51,285 nucleotides of DNA from a virus: IMG/VR virus record IMGVR_UViG_3300032047_000024, positions 1 to 51,285 of that record; one strand, written 5' to 3'. This document shows, one piece after another, positions 24,532 through 35,047 of the stretch. Numbering within the stretch: position 1 is the stretch's first letter; every line of letters begins with the position of its first letter. The position numbers and the translations under genes were made by a program. The notes under the pieces were generated by a model, which worked only from the letters and a program-made list of their open reading frames with translations, was not told the DNA's origin and did not search any database.

Positions 24532-24750
24532 ATGGCTTCATCAAAACCATTAACAGAAGAACAATTACAAGAAAATATCTTCGGAAAAATTATGCATAAT
24601 ATAATGAAGGGTAGATTCAATAGAGTTGCTAGTGCACTCGATGATAATCCACGATTGAAAAAGGCAGCAAAAGAGGCTGATAATGCAATTAAAGATTTTG
24701 AAAAGGTGTTCAAAAAGCATACCAAAGGTAGAAAAGTAACCATAAAGTAA
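24532..24750 (+). CDS. Small basic helical protein upstream of tape measure
   Basis: 72 aa with an AAAGGAG site. Lys/Ala-rich amphipathic helices (VASALDDNPRLKKAAKEADNAIKDFEKVF). It ends 4 bp before the tape measure ATG, which has no Shine-Dalgarno of its own, so the two are probably co-translated. It could be a tape-measure assembly partner. No family recognised. Confidence 0.7.
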   Translation: MASSKPLTEEQLQENIFGKIMHNIMKGRFNRVASALDDNPRLKKAAKEADNAIKDFEKVFKKHTKGRKVTIK

Positions 24751-24754
24751 TATA

Positions 24755-27700
24755 ATGGCAGACCGTGAAAATGTAAAATTAGCTAAAGAATTATTAGAGC
24801 TAAAGGCGAAAATCAAAAAAGAAGAAAAGATTATTGCCGACATGGGCGAAAAAGTCAATCAGAAAAATGTTCAGAGATTAGAAACACTAAAAAGAAAACA
24901 AGCAGAACTTAATAAAATAAAATCTACTGGTGATAAGGAAGCACTTGAATCCGCAATGGAGCAAATGACCTTAGACCAATTAAAGTTAGATTTAAGTAAA
25001 AAGTTTTTCAAAATGGAAAAAAAGGGTAATGAAACTATCCTCTCAAGAACCAAAGAATATTTCAAACAAGGAAATGCTCTTCATGGGTTTTTGGAAACCA
25101 CTCATAATTTTGGTAAACAATACATACTATTAAACGAAAGAATTAAAGGTGCCAATAGTTTACTAAGTGATGATATGCCACAAGCACTTCAAAATGCTGG
25201 ATTAGATTTACAAGATATGGTGAGTCATCAGAGTGATAATTTAGATTTATCACAGCAGTTAGCAAACCAATATGATGATATGGGAAAGGATTCATTTTCT
25301 GATTTAACCAAACAGGCAGAAAAACAAGAAGAATTGGTACGGAGACAAGGTGATTATGTAAAACAAAGATTGTTACCAGATTTACAAAAACAGCTTGAAT
25401 TGGCAAAGAAGTACGGTAAAGATACTACAGGAATTACTACGGCCATACAACAAATTACAAAATCACAAAGAGAGTCAAATGCAGTAGCTAAACAAAATGT
25501 AAAAATAGCAAATGAACAGAGGATAAATAATGCACAAACAGCTGCAGCAGCAGAATTAATACTGGATCCTATGAATAAGGCGAAAAGTTTATTGGAATCG
25601 ACCAAGGCAGGTAAACTTGCATCAGAGTTGGTTGGTGTGGGAGATGCAACAGAACATTTTAGTGACACAATGAAAAGTTATATAACTAATTCTCTTGATA
25701 AAAAGAATCCTATGAATTTTGGATTGGCTATGACTAAGATGTTCAATCAGACGGATAAAAACGGAAGGGTAACACGAGGTCAATTTCAAATTATGTTTGA
25801 TAAGATGGGAGAAGGTTTCGAAAGTATGAAGAAAATCTTTGGTGGTATAAATGGTGCTATGGGTGGAATGTTAGGACCTGCACTGGCAGTAGTTGCAATC
25901 TTAATGATAGCAAAGAAAGCAGCAGAAATGTTCTATGGTGGTATGTTGGAAACTCGTAAGGAGTTTGGAATAACAGCCACAGAGGCCGCTGGATTACAAA
26001 ATACCCTTAACACCACAGCAATGGAAATGAAGTTTCTTGGTGTAAGTGCAGAAGATGTGAAGGCGGGAGCTCAAGGTATTATGGATAATATGGGTGGGAT
26101 AGGACAACTTACCAACGAGAATGTAAAATCAATGGCCAGATTAAATGGATTATATGGTATTAGTGGTGAAAACTTAGGAATACTTAGAGCTCAAATGGGG
26201 GCAGTTGGTGTATCAAGTCAAGAAGCTTTCGATTCACAATTAGGTTCAGTAGCGGCACTATCACAAGCTGGTGGAGTTGCACCCGCAGCAATTATGAATG
26301 ATGTGGCAAGTAATAGTGAGGCATTTGCTAAATTTGCTGGAGAAGGTGGAGATAATGTATTCAAGGCCGCTGTAGCAGCAAGACAACTTGGTTTAGATAT
26401 GGCTTCAGTTGAAAAGATAGCTGATAGCTTGTTAGATTTTGAATCATCCATAAATTCTCAAATGGAAGCAAGTATGTTACTCGGTAGAAGTATTAATACT
26501 GATAAAGCAAGAGAGATGGCACTCAATGGTAATTTGGAAGGTATGCAAAAAGAGATTACCAAACAGATTGGAACAGCAGCAGATTTTGAAAGATTAAATG
26601 TCGTACAGAGAAAATCTTTAGCAGATGCATTTGGTGTTAGTGTATCTGAATTAGGTAAGATGGTTACAAATCAAGATAAACTAAATAGTATGACAGAGGG
26701 AGAGAGAAAAAGACGAGATTTAATAACAGGAGCTATGGAACAAATGGGTAAAGTTTTTACAAGTTTCATGGGTATCTTTAAAGCAGCCATACCATTAGCT
26801 TTAGCATTTCTTTCACCATTTATAATATTGGGAGGTACGATAATTGGGATACTTGCTCTTTTTTCCGAATTCATACAATTTTTAAATAAAGCAAATGTAC
26901 TTGGTGTTGGATTGGGTGATGTTATTATGTTTGCCGCAGGTGCAGCTTTATTATTTAGGACAAACCTAATGGGTGGTGGAATCATGGGTTTTCTTAAAAG
27001 TACAAAAGATATGATTTTTTCAATGGGTGGAAAACTCAAAGGTATGGGTGGAATGCTTGGTGGTGGAGGCCAAACGGCAACGGGTGGAAAACCTGGAACG
27101 AAAGTTACGGCTAATAAAAAACCAGCTATTCCTCAACGCGGAAAAGGTGGTGGAGGTCCACTTGGTGGTATGTTCGAAAAATTTGACGCAAAGAAAGCAC
27201 TCGGTGGAGCAGCGGCACTATTAATTATATCAGCCGCTTTATTCGTTACAGCAAAAGCATTACAAGAATTTTCAAAAGTAAGTTGGAGTGATATGGGTAA
27301 GGCAGGAGTTGCATTACTTGCACTAACTCTAACATTGGCCGCTATTGGAGCAATAATGATGAGTGGAGTTGGAGCACTTGCAATAATCGCAGGAGCTGGA
27401 GCTATGTTGGTAATGGCAGCCGCACTACTCGTATTAGGAGTCGCCATACAGGCAATAGGTAAGGGTTTTGATATGTTGGCACAAGGATTCAGTTCCTTTG
27501 TACCGATAATTCAGACCTTAGCACCAATGGCCAGTTCTATATTCCTATTGGCTGGAGCATTTACTGCATTAGGAGTGAGTATGGGAGCTATGGCACTTGG
27601 AGCACTTGCATTAATACCAGCACTACCTGTATTGTTGGCATTAGGAGCAGTTGGGGCACTTGGAGGATTGGTTACTGGCGGAGAATCATCTACTGCTGAA

Positions 27701-27856
27701 ACTACTGAAAATCCTGTTGAACTAAAACTCGATAGTACTAATAAAAAATTAGACGAATTAATAGTATTGTTAGGTGATGGTGGTACTCTGGCCGAAAACT
27801 TACACGGAATTAAAAGAAATACTGGTGATTTTACAGATTCTATATTAACAGCATAA
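24755..27856 (+). CDS. Tail tape measure protein
   Basis: 1033 aa. Residues 1-300 are charged and coiled-coil (LAKELLELKAKIKKEEK; KQAEKQEELVRRQGDYVKQ). From ~360 onward there are hydrophobic stretches: ~370-390, ~680-710, ~720-735 and several between ~815 and ~980, rich in Ala, Gly, Leu and Met. Long helical protein with membrane-active segments, in the tube-to-baseplate gene order, is the standard tape measure profile. At about 1.5 angstrom per residue a tail near 150 nm would be expected. Its start codon closely follows the preceding small gene, suggesting translational coupling. Confidence 0.88.
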   Translation: MADRENVKLAKELLELKAKIKKEEKIIADMGEKVNQKNVQRLETLKRKQAELNKIKSTGDKEALESAMEQMTLDQLKLDLSKKFFKMEKKGNETILSRTKEYFKQGNALHGFLETTHNFGKQYILLNERIKGANSLLSDDMPQALQNAGLDLQDMVSHQSDNLDLSQQLANQYDDMGKDSFSDLTKQAEKQEELVRRQGDYVKQRLLPDLQKQLELAKKYGKDTTGITTAIQQITKSQRESNAVAKQNVKIANEQRINNAQTAAAAELILDPMNKAKSLLESTKAGKLASELVGVGDATEHFSDTMKSYITNSLDKKNPMNFGLAMTKMFNQTDKNGRVTRGQFQIMFDKMGEGFESMKKIFGGINGAMGGMLGPALAVVAILMIAKKAAEMFYGGMLETRKEFGITATEAAGLQNTLNTTAMEMKFLGVSAEDVKAGAQGIMDNMGGIGQLTNENVKSMARLNGLYGISGENLGILRAQMGAVGVSSQEAFDSQLGSVAALSQAGGVAPAAIMNDVASNSEAFAKFAGEGGDNVFKAAVAARQLGLDMASVEKIADSLLDFESSINSQMEASMLLGRSINTDKAREMALNGNLEGMQKEITKQIGTAADFERLNVVQRKSLADAFGVSVSELGKMVTNQDKLNSMTEGERKRRDLITGAMEQMGKVFTSFMGIFKAAIPLALAFLSPFIILGGTIIGILALFSEFIQFLNKANVLGVGLGDVIMFAAGAALLFRTNLMGGGIMGFLKSTKDMIFSMGGKLKGMGGMLGGGGQTATGGKPGTKVTANKKPAIPQRGKGGGGPLGGMFEKFDAKKALGGAAALLIISAALFVTAKALQEFSKVSWSDMGKAGVALLALTLTLAAIGAIMMSGVGALAIIAGAGAMLVMAAALLVLGVAIQAIGKGFDMLAQGFSSFVPIIQTLAPMASSIFLLAGAFTALGVSMGAMALGALALIPALPVLLALGAVGALGGLVTGGESSTAETTENPVELKLDSTNKKLDELIVLLGDGGTLAENLHGIKRNTGDFTDSILTA

Positions 27857-27868
27857 TAGAGAAAATAA

Positions 27869-30800
27869 ATGGCATTAAAAGACTTAGTAACAGACTTATC
27901 GAATTTTAGATATACAGATTATGATAACGCTGGGGCTAACCAATCACAGATAGAAGGAAGGTTCGGTGGAACAATAGGACCTACACCAGCACAACCACCA
28001 CTTTCTGATGAACACACAAAGTTTGATGATGGAGTGGGGAGAGGAGCGATGCCAAATGACGATCCACAGACATTTAATGTTCGAGGATATACGGTTACTG
28101 GTAATAAAAGATTTTATATTGGATATCAAGGTGATATCATTCCAAATGACGAATCTGTTTATGGAATAGGACCTTTTAATAGTATTGCAGGTGTATTTGA
28201 CCACACTCAGATTAGAGATAGGTTAAGAAAAACATATACAAATTATGGTAATAATGAATTTAGTACTGATGGTTCTATTCATATAGGTTCTCAAGATACG
28301 GCAGGTGTTGTTGGTGGTGGAGTTGATTATTATGGAAGTTTAGTAACCATATCTCCACGAGGTTCTTTATATCGTGATTCAAGTGGTAATTATCAAGTTC
28401 CACAAGATGGTAGAAATACAAATCCACCTGGTGGAATTAGTAATATACCAGAATTTACAAAAACACAGATAACATTTAATATCCCACAGCATACTTCAAC
28501 AGGACCTACTCAGTTTACAATACAACCATTAAACACCACATCACTAATACCTGATTTACATGATAGTGATTTTATGACACGACCATCTTATACAAGTCAG
28601 ATAGGTACGGATACTGCTACACATAATGTGAGTATGATTACCCTAACAGGACCAACTACACAAGATTATCAAACAACAATTAATCTCGATAAGATAGCAG
28701 AGGGGGCACACGGAAGTGATTTTCAAACCACACCAATAGAAGCATTTAGTAGTAGATTTGCCACGACAGATGGATTATTGATGGACACGGTTCATATTTC
28801 AGGATTTAATCGTGGTGATATGTATATGCAAAATGCACCCGAACCAACTATTCCTGAATTTAAAGTTTTCACTCAAAGTGATAAATCATTAAAACCATTT
28901 TCTGAATGGAGTCCACAAAAATATGGTTCTAATTTTGTAGATACTATATACACTTTTTTCGGTGGAGAACAAAAAGAATATAGGTTTGATGATAGACTAC
29001 CTTACAATATTCCAGCCAGAGACGATAGTGCAGTTGGATTTGACCAACCATTTATTTTAAGACCGATTGGAAACACTTGGGGATTTGATAAACCAAATGG
29101 TGATGGATTCTTTTCAAAGGTTGGTGGATTTTTAAATGAAATAGATTCTGCAGTAGGTGATATCACAAGAGGGGCACCAGGATTTACAGGATTGGTTTCA
29201 AGAACTCTACACGACGCGGTTAGACTTGGTAAATTTGCACTTACAACAAAAGGAATATTCTTTGTTGCTAAACAATATGGATTACAATTATTAAATCCAA
29301 GACCTGAAACAAGAGTTTATAATCCATTATCATTAGGTTCAATAGCACCAATCGTTCATATGGACAGACATCTTGATGGTGGAACTTATGAAGATGCACT
29401 TGGTAGTGGTGGAGAAGAATCAATACTTACTGGATATGGAAACGCCTTAACGGATCCAAAGACTGCATTACAAGGTGGTAAGATAGCATTTCAAACTGCT
29501 AGACGAGTTACATTAGCCCATGTGACGGCTATGGTACCAGGAGCTGGTGGTAAGGTATCATTCGGAGCTCTACCTGAAATAGGATTTGATTTAACTGCAG
29601 GTGGAAGTGGAAATATAAACGCATTTTCAAGAAATATAGTTGGAATTGATAAGTACAATAGAAATAAACGATACACCACGACAGATGGAACACCAATTAT
29701 TCCAGCAAGAAATCCTGAAGCTGGATATAAATCAGGTATATTGGCTAGTAGATATGCTGGTTCACCACTCACGGAAATGTTCATTACCGAAGAAGGTATC
29801 AGACAGGCTGGTACTAATGTGGGTTATCCATCAGCGGCAATTACAGATGCAGTAATCAAACCTGAAATTTTTGAAGGTAATTCAGACGATATTGATAGTC
29901 CTTATTTTGGTAATAGTAATACTAATAGTAATTTTGGTGTAGATAAAGACACCAATAAAGTTGAAGTTTTAAGAAATGTTAATTTTGTAAATATTGGTAA
30001 TCCGTTAAATCCGATTCATAACCGATTGACTCCAACTGATAAGGTTGGACAACTTGACTTTACACAACAATTAATATATAATCCATTATCTGAGAATTAT
30101 CCTTCAGAACTAAGATTGGCAAAGGAAGGGGTTTATACAGGTGATTTATACGATAGGTCTAATGCTTATGCTCCAATTGAGATACCAGATAAAATTCAAG
30201 ATAAATTAGGTGTATTGAGTACAAGAGAAGAAAGACTTCAAAAGGGAACAATTCAACTCGGCGATTTCGCAATATATAAAAAGAGATACTTTCATTCGTT
30301 TAGTGGTCAAGGACCAGTTGTATCAATTGGTGGTCGAGATACATTGAGCCTTAATGGATACATGATAGAGAATAGTAAAACTCGTATTAGAATAAAAAGA
30401 GGACGGAGGTGGAGAAGTGATTTATATGATAAAGATAATACTTATTCACTTGAATCTCGATTAACTATAAATGATGATTCAGAACCACAACTTGAATTTA
30501 GTCTACCATATAATAATTTAGACTCACCTACCACAGCAAAAAATATTCGTTCTTTGTCTGTCAATTTGACGACTCGAACAGGAGAAATTAGAAATAAAAA
30601 AGTACAACTTTCTGATTATAAAGATTTTACTTGGTCTACCACCCATCTCGTAGGTACATCGGTAGAAGGTATGAAGTTTGTTGGAAATAAATATGGACCT
30701 GCAGGTTCAAAACGATATGGTAACATATCTTATTCAGATAGTAAAGGGTATTGGGGTAAAATACCAGGTACGGGTGATGGTGATCCAGAAACAGGAGTTT

Positions 30801-32140
30801 ACGATTGGTCAGATTTAGATGTCGGAGATTCAGTTGGTGGATTAACTATGGTGTCCAAAACAGAACAAGTACCCGATAAGAGAAATGTAAGAAGTGAACC
30901 TACCAAAAAAGGTACTCAGGCTGGACTAATTCAACCAAAACAAGTAGAGGTAAATAGACCACCTGATGGTTCTCAATTTGAAAATTTAAAAGTTGATATT
31001 GATGGTGAAAAACAAGAAATTCCAACCGTAGTCAAGACAAAGATAACTCAAGATGATAATGCACCACCTGGTATAGAACAAAATCCAGATGTTGCTATAA
31101 ATGACAAACCAGCGGTAATTAGTGTTCCAGCAACTTCTGTTACTAAGAAAAGTAATAACGAAGATATTCAAGACTCACCGACTGGTACCAAAGAAGCATT
31201 AAAGAGATACAAAACATTGAGTTATGGGGATTTGGGAGAAGGTAGTGCAAAAAGATATAATCAACAATGGTTAAGTGGTGGAGAAACGGATGAAGAAGAT
31301 TCACGCCGTAAAGCTTTATTTGAAAAAATATCCGAAGAAAGGAAATCCGAAAATAAATTAGTTTATAGGTTAGGTAATCCTGGACAACCTGGTGTTATGG
31401 CGGTATACGATGAACAATTGATGGGTAAGATAAAACCAGCAGCAATGGCTGATGATAAAGTTACAAGTTATAATGGTGATCTTCAAGATAAAATTAATAT
31501 GACACCTTACGGAGAAGATTCAGCTCAACCTGATTTTGTAAAATTTAAATTTTATGATATGGTAAATCAAAAATATATTATATTTAGAGCAACACTTAGT
31601 GGAATAAGTGAAACACTTTCACCTGAGTGGTCATCGGAAAGATACATTGGTAGACCTGATAATGTTCATGTTTATCAAGGAGTTGATAGGGCATTAAGTT
31701 TCAATTTTATAGTTGCACCAACTTCACGACAAGAATTACCGATATTGTGGGAAAAATTAAATTATCTTGTAGGTTTAACCTATCCTCATTGGAATCCACA
31801 ATCGGCTGGTGGTAAACGAATGGAATCACCATTTATAAACTTAACAATAGGTGATATGTACAATGAAGTTCCAGGATATTTAAGTGGTCTTAGTGTTGAA
31901 GTAGAGGACCAATCTACTTGGGAAATAACAGATGGGTTTCAGTTACCAAAGGTAATAAATGTGAGTTGTGAATTTGCACACATAGGACAACATCCATTAG
32001 CATCACAAGGTATACATTATGACTTCGGTGGAAAAGACAAAACTTGGTTAAAACCATATAGTACAGAAACAGGAGAAATGGGTGACCGACCTGATAAATG
32101 GAATGACTTTTATAGTAAAATAGGTGCCGCTAATGAGTAG
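27869..32140 (+). CDS. Large baseplate / tail-tube-junction protein
   Basis: 1423 aa, starting 12 bp after the tape measure. The N-terminus MALKDLVTDLSNFRY is typical of large baseplate proteins in marine myophages. The middle is long, with many glycines and few recognisable motifs. The last ~200 residues carry the most recognisable block: YIGRPDNVHVYQGVDRALSF, LWEKLNYLVGLTYPHW, and INLTIGDMYNEVPGYLSGL followed by VEDQSTWEI. In relatives this block occurs next to LysM-like gp53 genes, as here. Probably a baseplate hub or tube initiator component. The unusual size suggests extra domains whose role I cannot assign. Confidence 0.75.
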   Translation: MALKDLVTDLSNFRYTDYDNAGANQSQIEGRFGGTIGPTPAQPPLSDEHTKFDDGVGRGAMPNDDPQTFNVRGYTVTGNKRFYIGYQGDIIPNDESVYGIGPFNSIAGVFDHTQIRDRLRKTYTNYGNNEFSTDGSIHIGSQDTAGVVGGGVDYYGSLVTISPRGSLYRDSSGNYQVPQDGRNTNPPGGISNIPEFTKTQITFNIPQHTSTGPTQFTIQPLNTTSLIPDLHDSDFMTRPSYTSQIGTDTATHNVSMITLTGPTTQDYQTTINLDKIAEGAHGSDFQTTPIEAFSSRFATTDGLLMDTVHISGFNRGDMYMQNAPEPTIPEFKVFTQSDKSLKPFSEWSPQKYGSNFVDTIYTFFGGEQKEYRFDDRLPYNIPARDDSAVGFDQPFILRPIGNTWGFDKPNGDGFFSKVGGFLNEIDSAVGDITRGAPGFTGLVSRTLHDAVRLGKFALTTKGIFFVAKQYGLQLLNPRPETRVYNPLSLGSIAPIVHMDRHLDGGTYEDALGSGGEESILTGYGNALTDPKTALQGGKIAFQTARRVTLAHVTAMVPGAGGKVSFGALPEIGFDLTAGGSGNINAFSRNIVGIDKYNRNKRYTTTDGTPIIPARNPEAGYKSGILASRYAGSPLTEMFITEEGIRQAGTNVGYPSAAITDAVIKPEIFEGNSDDIDSPYFGNSNTNSNFGVDKDTNKVEVLRNVNFVNIGNPLNPIHNRLTPTDKVGQLDFTQQLIYNPLSENYPSELRLAKEGVYTGDLYDRSNAYAPIEIPDKIQDKLGVLSTREERLQKGTIQLGDFAIYKKRYFHSFSGQGPVVSIGGRDTLSLNGYMIENSKTRIRIKRGRRWRSDLYDKDNTYSLESRLTINDDSEPQLEFSLPYNNLDSPTTAKNIRSLSVNLTTRTGEIRNKKVQLSDYKDFTWSTTHLVGTSVEGMKFVGNKYGPAGSKRYGNISYSDSKGYWGKIPGTGDGDPETGVYDWSDLDVGDSVGGLTMVSKTEQVPDKRNVRSEPTKKGTQAGLIQPKQVEVNRPPDGSQFENLKVDIDGEKQEIPTVVKTKITQDDNAPPGIEQNPDVAINDKPAVISVPATSVTKKSNNEDIQDSPTGTKEALKRYKTLSYGDLGEGSAKRYNQQWLSGGETDEEDSRRKALFEKISEERKSENKLVYRLGNPGQPGVMAVYDEQLMGKIKPAAMADDKVTSYNGDLQDKINMTPYGEDSAQPDFVKFKFYDMVNQKYIIFRATLSGISETLSPEWSSERYIGRPDNVHVYQGVDRALSFNFIVAPTSRQELPILWEKLNYLVGLTYPHWNPQSAGGKRMESPFINLTIGDMYNEVPGYLSGLSVEVEDQSTWEITDGFQLPKVINVSCEFAHIGQHPLASQGIHYDFGGKDKTWLKPYSTETGEMGDRPDKWNDFYSKIGAANE

Positions 32141-32438
32141 ATATAGATTCACAGGAATTAAAATAGATAAAAATACTGGCAATAGAGTGCAAAAAACAAC
32201 ACTTTATCCTCAAATAAAAATAGAGGATGGTGACCAATTTATATATCCATTAGATGGTGATAGAATGGAAAGTATAGCATATAGATTTTATGGTGATTCT
32301 ACTTTGTGGTGGATTATAGCAAAGGCAAATGGTATCCGTGATGGTTCATTTGGATTAAAACCAGATGAAAAGATAAGAATACCAAGTAATGTTCCACAGA
32401 TACTAAGTGATTTACGAGCAATAAATGAAGATGTGTAA
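32133..32438 (+). CDS. LysM-like baseplate wedge protein (gp53-like)
   Basis: 101 aa from the ATG at 32133, which overlaps the previous stop; a GTG at 32124 is a weaker alternative. Residues ~38-90 have the pattern GDRMESIAYRFYGDSTLWWIIAKAN followed by LKPDEKIRIPSN. This is the LysM-like fold found in baseplate proteins such as T4 gp53, where it binds neighbouring baseplate subunits rather than peptidoglycan. It is coupled to the large baseplate gene. Confidence 0.82.
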   Translation: MSRYRFTGIKIDKNTGNRVQKTTLYPQIKIEDGDQFIYPLDGDRMESIAYRFYGDSTLWWIIAKANGIRDGSFGLKPDEKIRIPSNVPQILSDLRAINEDV

Positions 32439-32443
32439 AGGTT

Positions 32444-35047
32444 ATGATAAATTTAGCCCCAATTCATAAAAAAATAAGAAAAACATTACATCGTAAGAGT
32501 GAAGCCGTTTCAAGGACTTATGATGGAGATATGCTTGATCCTCAAAGTGGATTAAAAGATACATATACAAAAACAACTTGGGTAAGAATGTATTCTCCTG
32601 TCGATGGTACTTTGGATAAACTCGGTAAAGAGGCAAAAGGAATGAACACCACAATGATAATGGGTGGTGAAGTTAATGCAGATAGCAAAAATCCATTGTT
32701 TGGATTTGATGAGTTATATTTACAGAGTGATAAGGGTGGTGGAGTATTTGCTCCGCAAACTGGTACTGAACCAAAAACTCGTAGACCAATACCAGGAATA
32801 AAAGATATTACCGTTTCATACGAAGGTGGTTTATCAGCTCTAAGAAAGGCAACCATAAATTGGACTTGCTGGAGTTTTGAAGATTTAGAAAGATTTACTC
32901 CACATTTTATGTCACATGGTATGGGAGTATTATTAGAATGGGGATGGAATACACCAGAAGTACAACAATTTCAAAAGTTTAGTCAAGAAGAAATGGTAAA
33001 CGGACAGGCTTATTCAAAACTACAAAATACAATACTTGACTTGGGTGGAGATTATGATGGTATGGCTGGTATTATTAATAATTGGGAATGGTCATTACGA
33101 GATGATGGTGGGTTTGATGTAACCACGACTATTGTTGCACGAGGTGTTAATGTTCTTAGTGCAGACATATCTGGAACTGGTGTACCAAAGAAAGGTAAAA
33201 ATCAACCTTTACCTACAATGAAAGAATTTGCAGCAGCATTAAAAGAAGTTTTATATAGTATGTCTACTGAAGGGGGGTTGTGGTTACTCGATTCGGCTGA
33301 AAACAAAAAACCATCAAAGGCAAATGTACAAAATTGGTCAGAGAGTGATGGTACACAACCACCTGGTGTTTTAGTAATGATTCATGACAATTGGTTTAGT
33401 ACCGTAAAGGCAGGACCTTATGTGACTTGGGGATTTTTTGAAGATAATATTTTAAGTAAATTTGTGGGTAGAGTTGATGAGAAAGGTAGAACTATCAATT
33501 CTTTTAGGAGTATATCACCATTGTTCAATAAGGCGGATGGTAATAGTGAACTTCCATATTTAAAAAGTGATAAGAGAACTCCTACTGATAAAATATATGA
33601 GGCTGGATTTCAATCCGTTGTTATTAGAAATAATAATTATCTATACACACCATTTATGAAAAGGTGGATTTTACCTGGACAATTTCCAGCAACTGAAGTG
33701 GCAAGAGATGCAATGGATCTCACCGATAATAATGAAGAATTCGTAAAAGAGGTTTCAAAGTACGCACAGGATCATAGTTATTATAGAAGATTTGCTATAA
33801 ATGAAGGAAATTGGACTGATGGTGGGTATATAAGAAACATATTAATATCATATGATTTGATAACAACCGCATTTGAAAATGCAAATACTTTAAGAGAGGG
33901 TATGCAACTTTTATTTGATGAGATTAATAAAGATGTGGATGGATTTTGGAAATTTGAAGTTGTAATGGATCCATATATTGATGGTAATGTTAAAGTAATA
34001 GATGTTAATTCAACTCCTGAAAATGCACAAACATTACTTGAAGATAGAGTAGGTAAAGAAAATCCAGAAAGTAAATTATTTACCTTTCCATCTTGGGGTG
34101 AGAAAAGTATTGTTAAATCTCAAACTCTTAATTCAAAAGTACCAAGTTCTATGGCAGTATCTGCAATGTATGCTGGAACTGCTAAAGAAGGTGAAGAACC
34201 TGATAACGCTCCAATTGAATCAAGGGCAGTATCAGAGGTACAGAATCCTGGTAGTAAAGATAAATCACAACCAGCAGTAAGTATGGCAAATAGATTGGGT
34301 ACTGAAAATCCCTTTGGTAGTAAAAACCCATACGGAGATAGTGATGATGGTATAACAATAAAAAGTGATGAAAATGGAGCGACTAACATACCGTCAGAAA
34401 ATAACTTTGGAAAGGGTAGGGGAATAGCATTTGAAGGTATTACTTTAGAAGATATAATCAAGTGGTACGAAGAACGAGATGAAGATGAGATGACCGAAGA
34501 TGATAAAAAAAGACAAGCGGCTGCAAAAGAACAACAAGAAGAAAAGACAGCATCTGGTATAGAGGCAAAACAGCGTTTTAAAGCTGCAGCAGGTGGTACA
34601 GGAAAATTAGCTAAAACTTCACCAATACAAACATTTACTAAATCTCGACCTTGGTGGCCAGGAGATGATAGTGAATTTTTTTCTCTTTACAATCAAGAAG
34701 GTGAATTGTCAAGTGATTCATCTTTTAATGTTTTGTTTAGACGAACTATGTTAGATTATATACATGGTAATGCAGATGATTTGAGTGATGAGGAAAGAGA
34801 AGAAATAGTAGTCGATCCTATAATTCCATTAGAATTGGAAATAGTGATAGATGGGTGTGGTGGTATCATACCTGGAAATGCTTTCCATGTTGATTATATA
34901 ACTCAAAGATATAAAGACTATGTTGTATTTCAGACTTTAACTTTAAGTCATACGGTTTCTTCTGCAGGATGGAGTATGAATTTAAAAGGTCAACCGAGAG
35001 TAGCAATGAATAAGATTTATAAAGATAAACGAGATAGTGATGGCTAG
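32444..35047 (+). CDS. Baseplate hub-type protein
   Basis: 867 aa; an AGGTTATG element overlaps its start. Residues ~100-170 contain IKDITVSYEGGLSALRKATINW and FMSHGMGVLLEWGWN, a conserved block of large-phage baseplate proteins. The C-terminal ~80 residues read PLELEIVIDGCGGIIPGNAF, YITQRYKDYVVFQTLTLSH and AGWSMNLKGQPRV. This matches the hub (gp27 / gpD-like) end pattern of an I-x-G-I-x-P-G-N-x-F turn, RYK and GW. Between them is a long acidic, low-complexity linker (~600-740). Role in the hub is inferred from these motifs and location. Confidence 0.75.
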   Translation: MINLAPIHKKIRKTLHRKSEAVSRTYDGDMLDPQSGLKDTYTKTTWVRMYSPVDGTLDKLGKEAKGMNTTMIMGGEVNADSKNPLFGFDELYLQSDKGGGVFAPQTGTEPKTRRPIPGIKDITVSYEGGLSALRKATINWTCWSFEDLERFTPHFMSHGMGVLLEWGWNTPEVQQFQKFSQEEMVNGQAYSKLQNTILDLGGDYDGMAGIINNWEWSLRDDGGFDVTTTIVARGVNVLSADISGTGVPKKGKNQPLPTMKEFAAALKEVLYSMSTEGGLWLLDSAENKKPSKANVQNWSESDGTQPPGVLVMIHDNWFSTVKAGPYVTWGFFEDNILSKFVGRVDEKGRTINSFRSISPLFNKADGNSELPYLKSDKRTPTDKIYEAGFQSVVIRNNNYLYTPFMKRWILPGQFPATEVARDAMDLTDNNEEFVKEVSKYAQDHSYYRRFAINEGNWTDGGYIRNILISYDLITTAFENANTLREGMQLLFDEINKDVDGFWKFEVVMDPYIDGNVKVIDVNSTPENAQTLLEDRVGKENPESKLFTFPSWGEKSIVKSQTLNSKVPSSMAVSAMYAGTAKEGEEPDNAPIESRAVSEVQNPGSKDKSQPAVSMANRLGTENPFGSKNPYGDSDDGITIKSDENGATNIPSENNFGKGRGIAFEGITLEDIIKWYEERDEDEMTEDDKKRQAAAKEQQEEKTASGIEAKQRFKAAAGGTGKLAKTSPIQTFTKSRPWWPGDDSEFFSLYNQEGELSSDSSFNVLFRRTMLDYIHGNADDLSDEEREEIVVDPIIPLELEIVIDGCGGIIPGNAFHVDYITQRYKDYVVFQTLTLSHTVSSAGWSMNLKGQPRVAMNKIYKDKRDSDG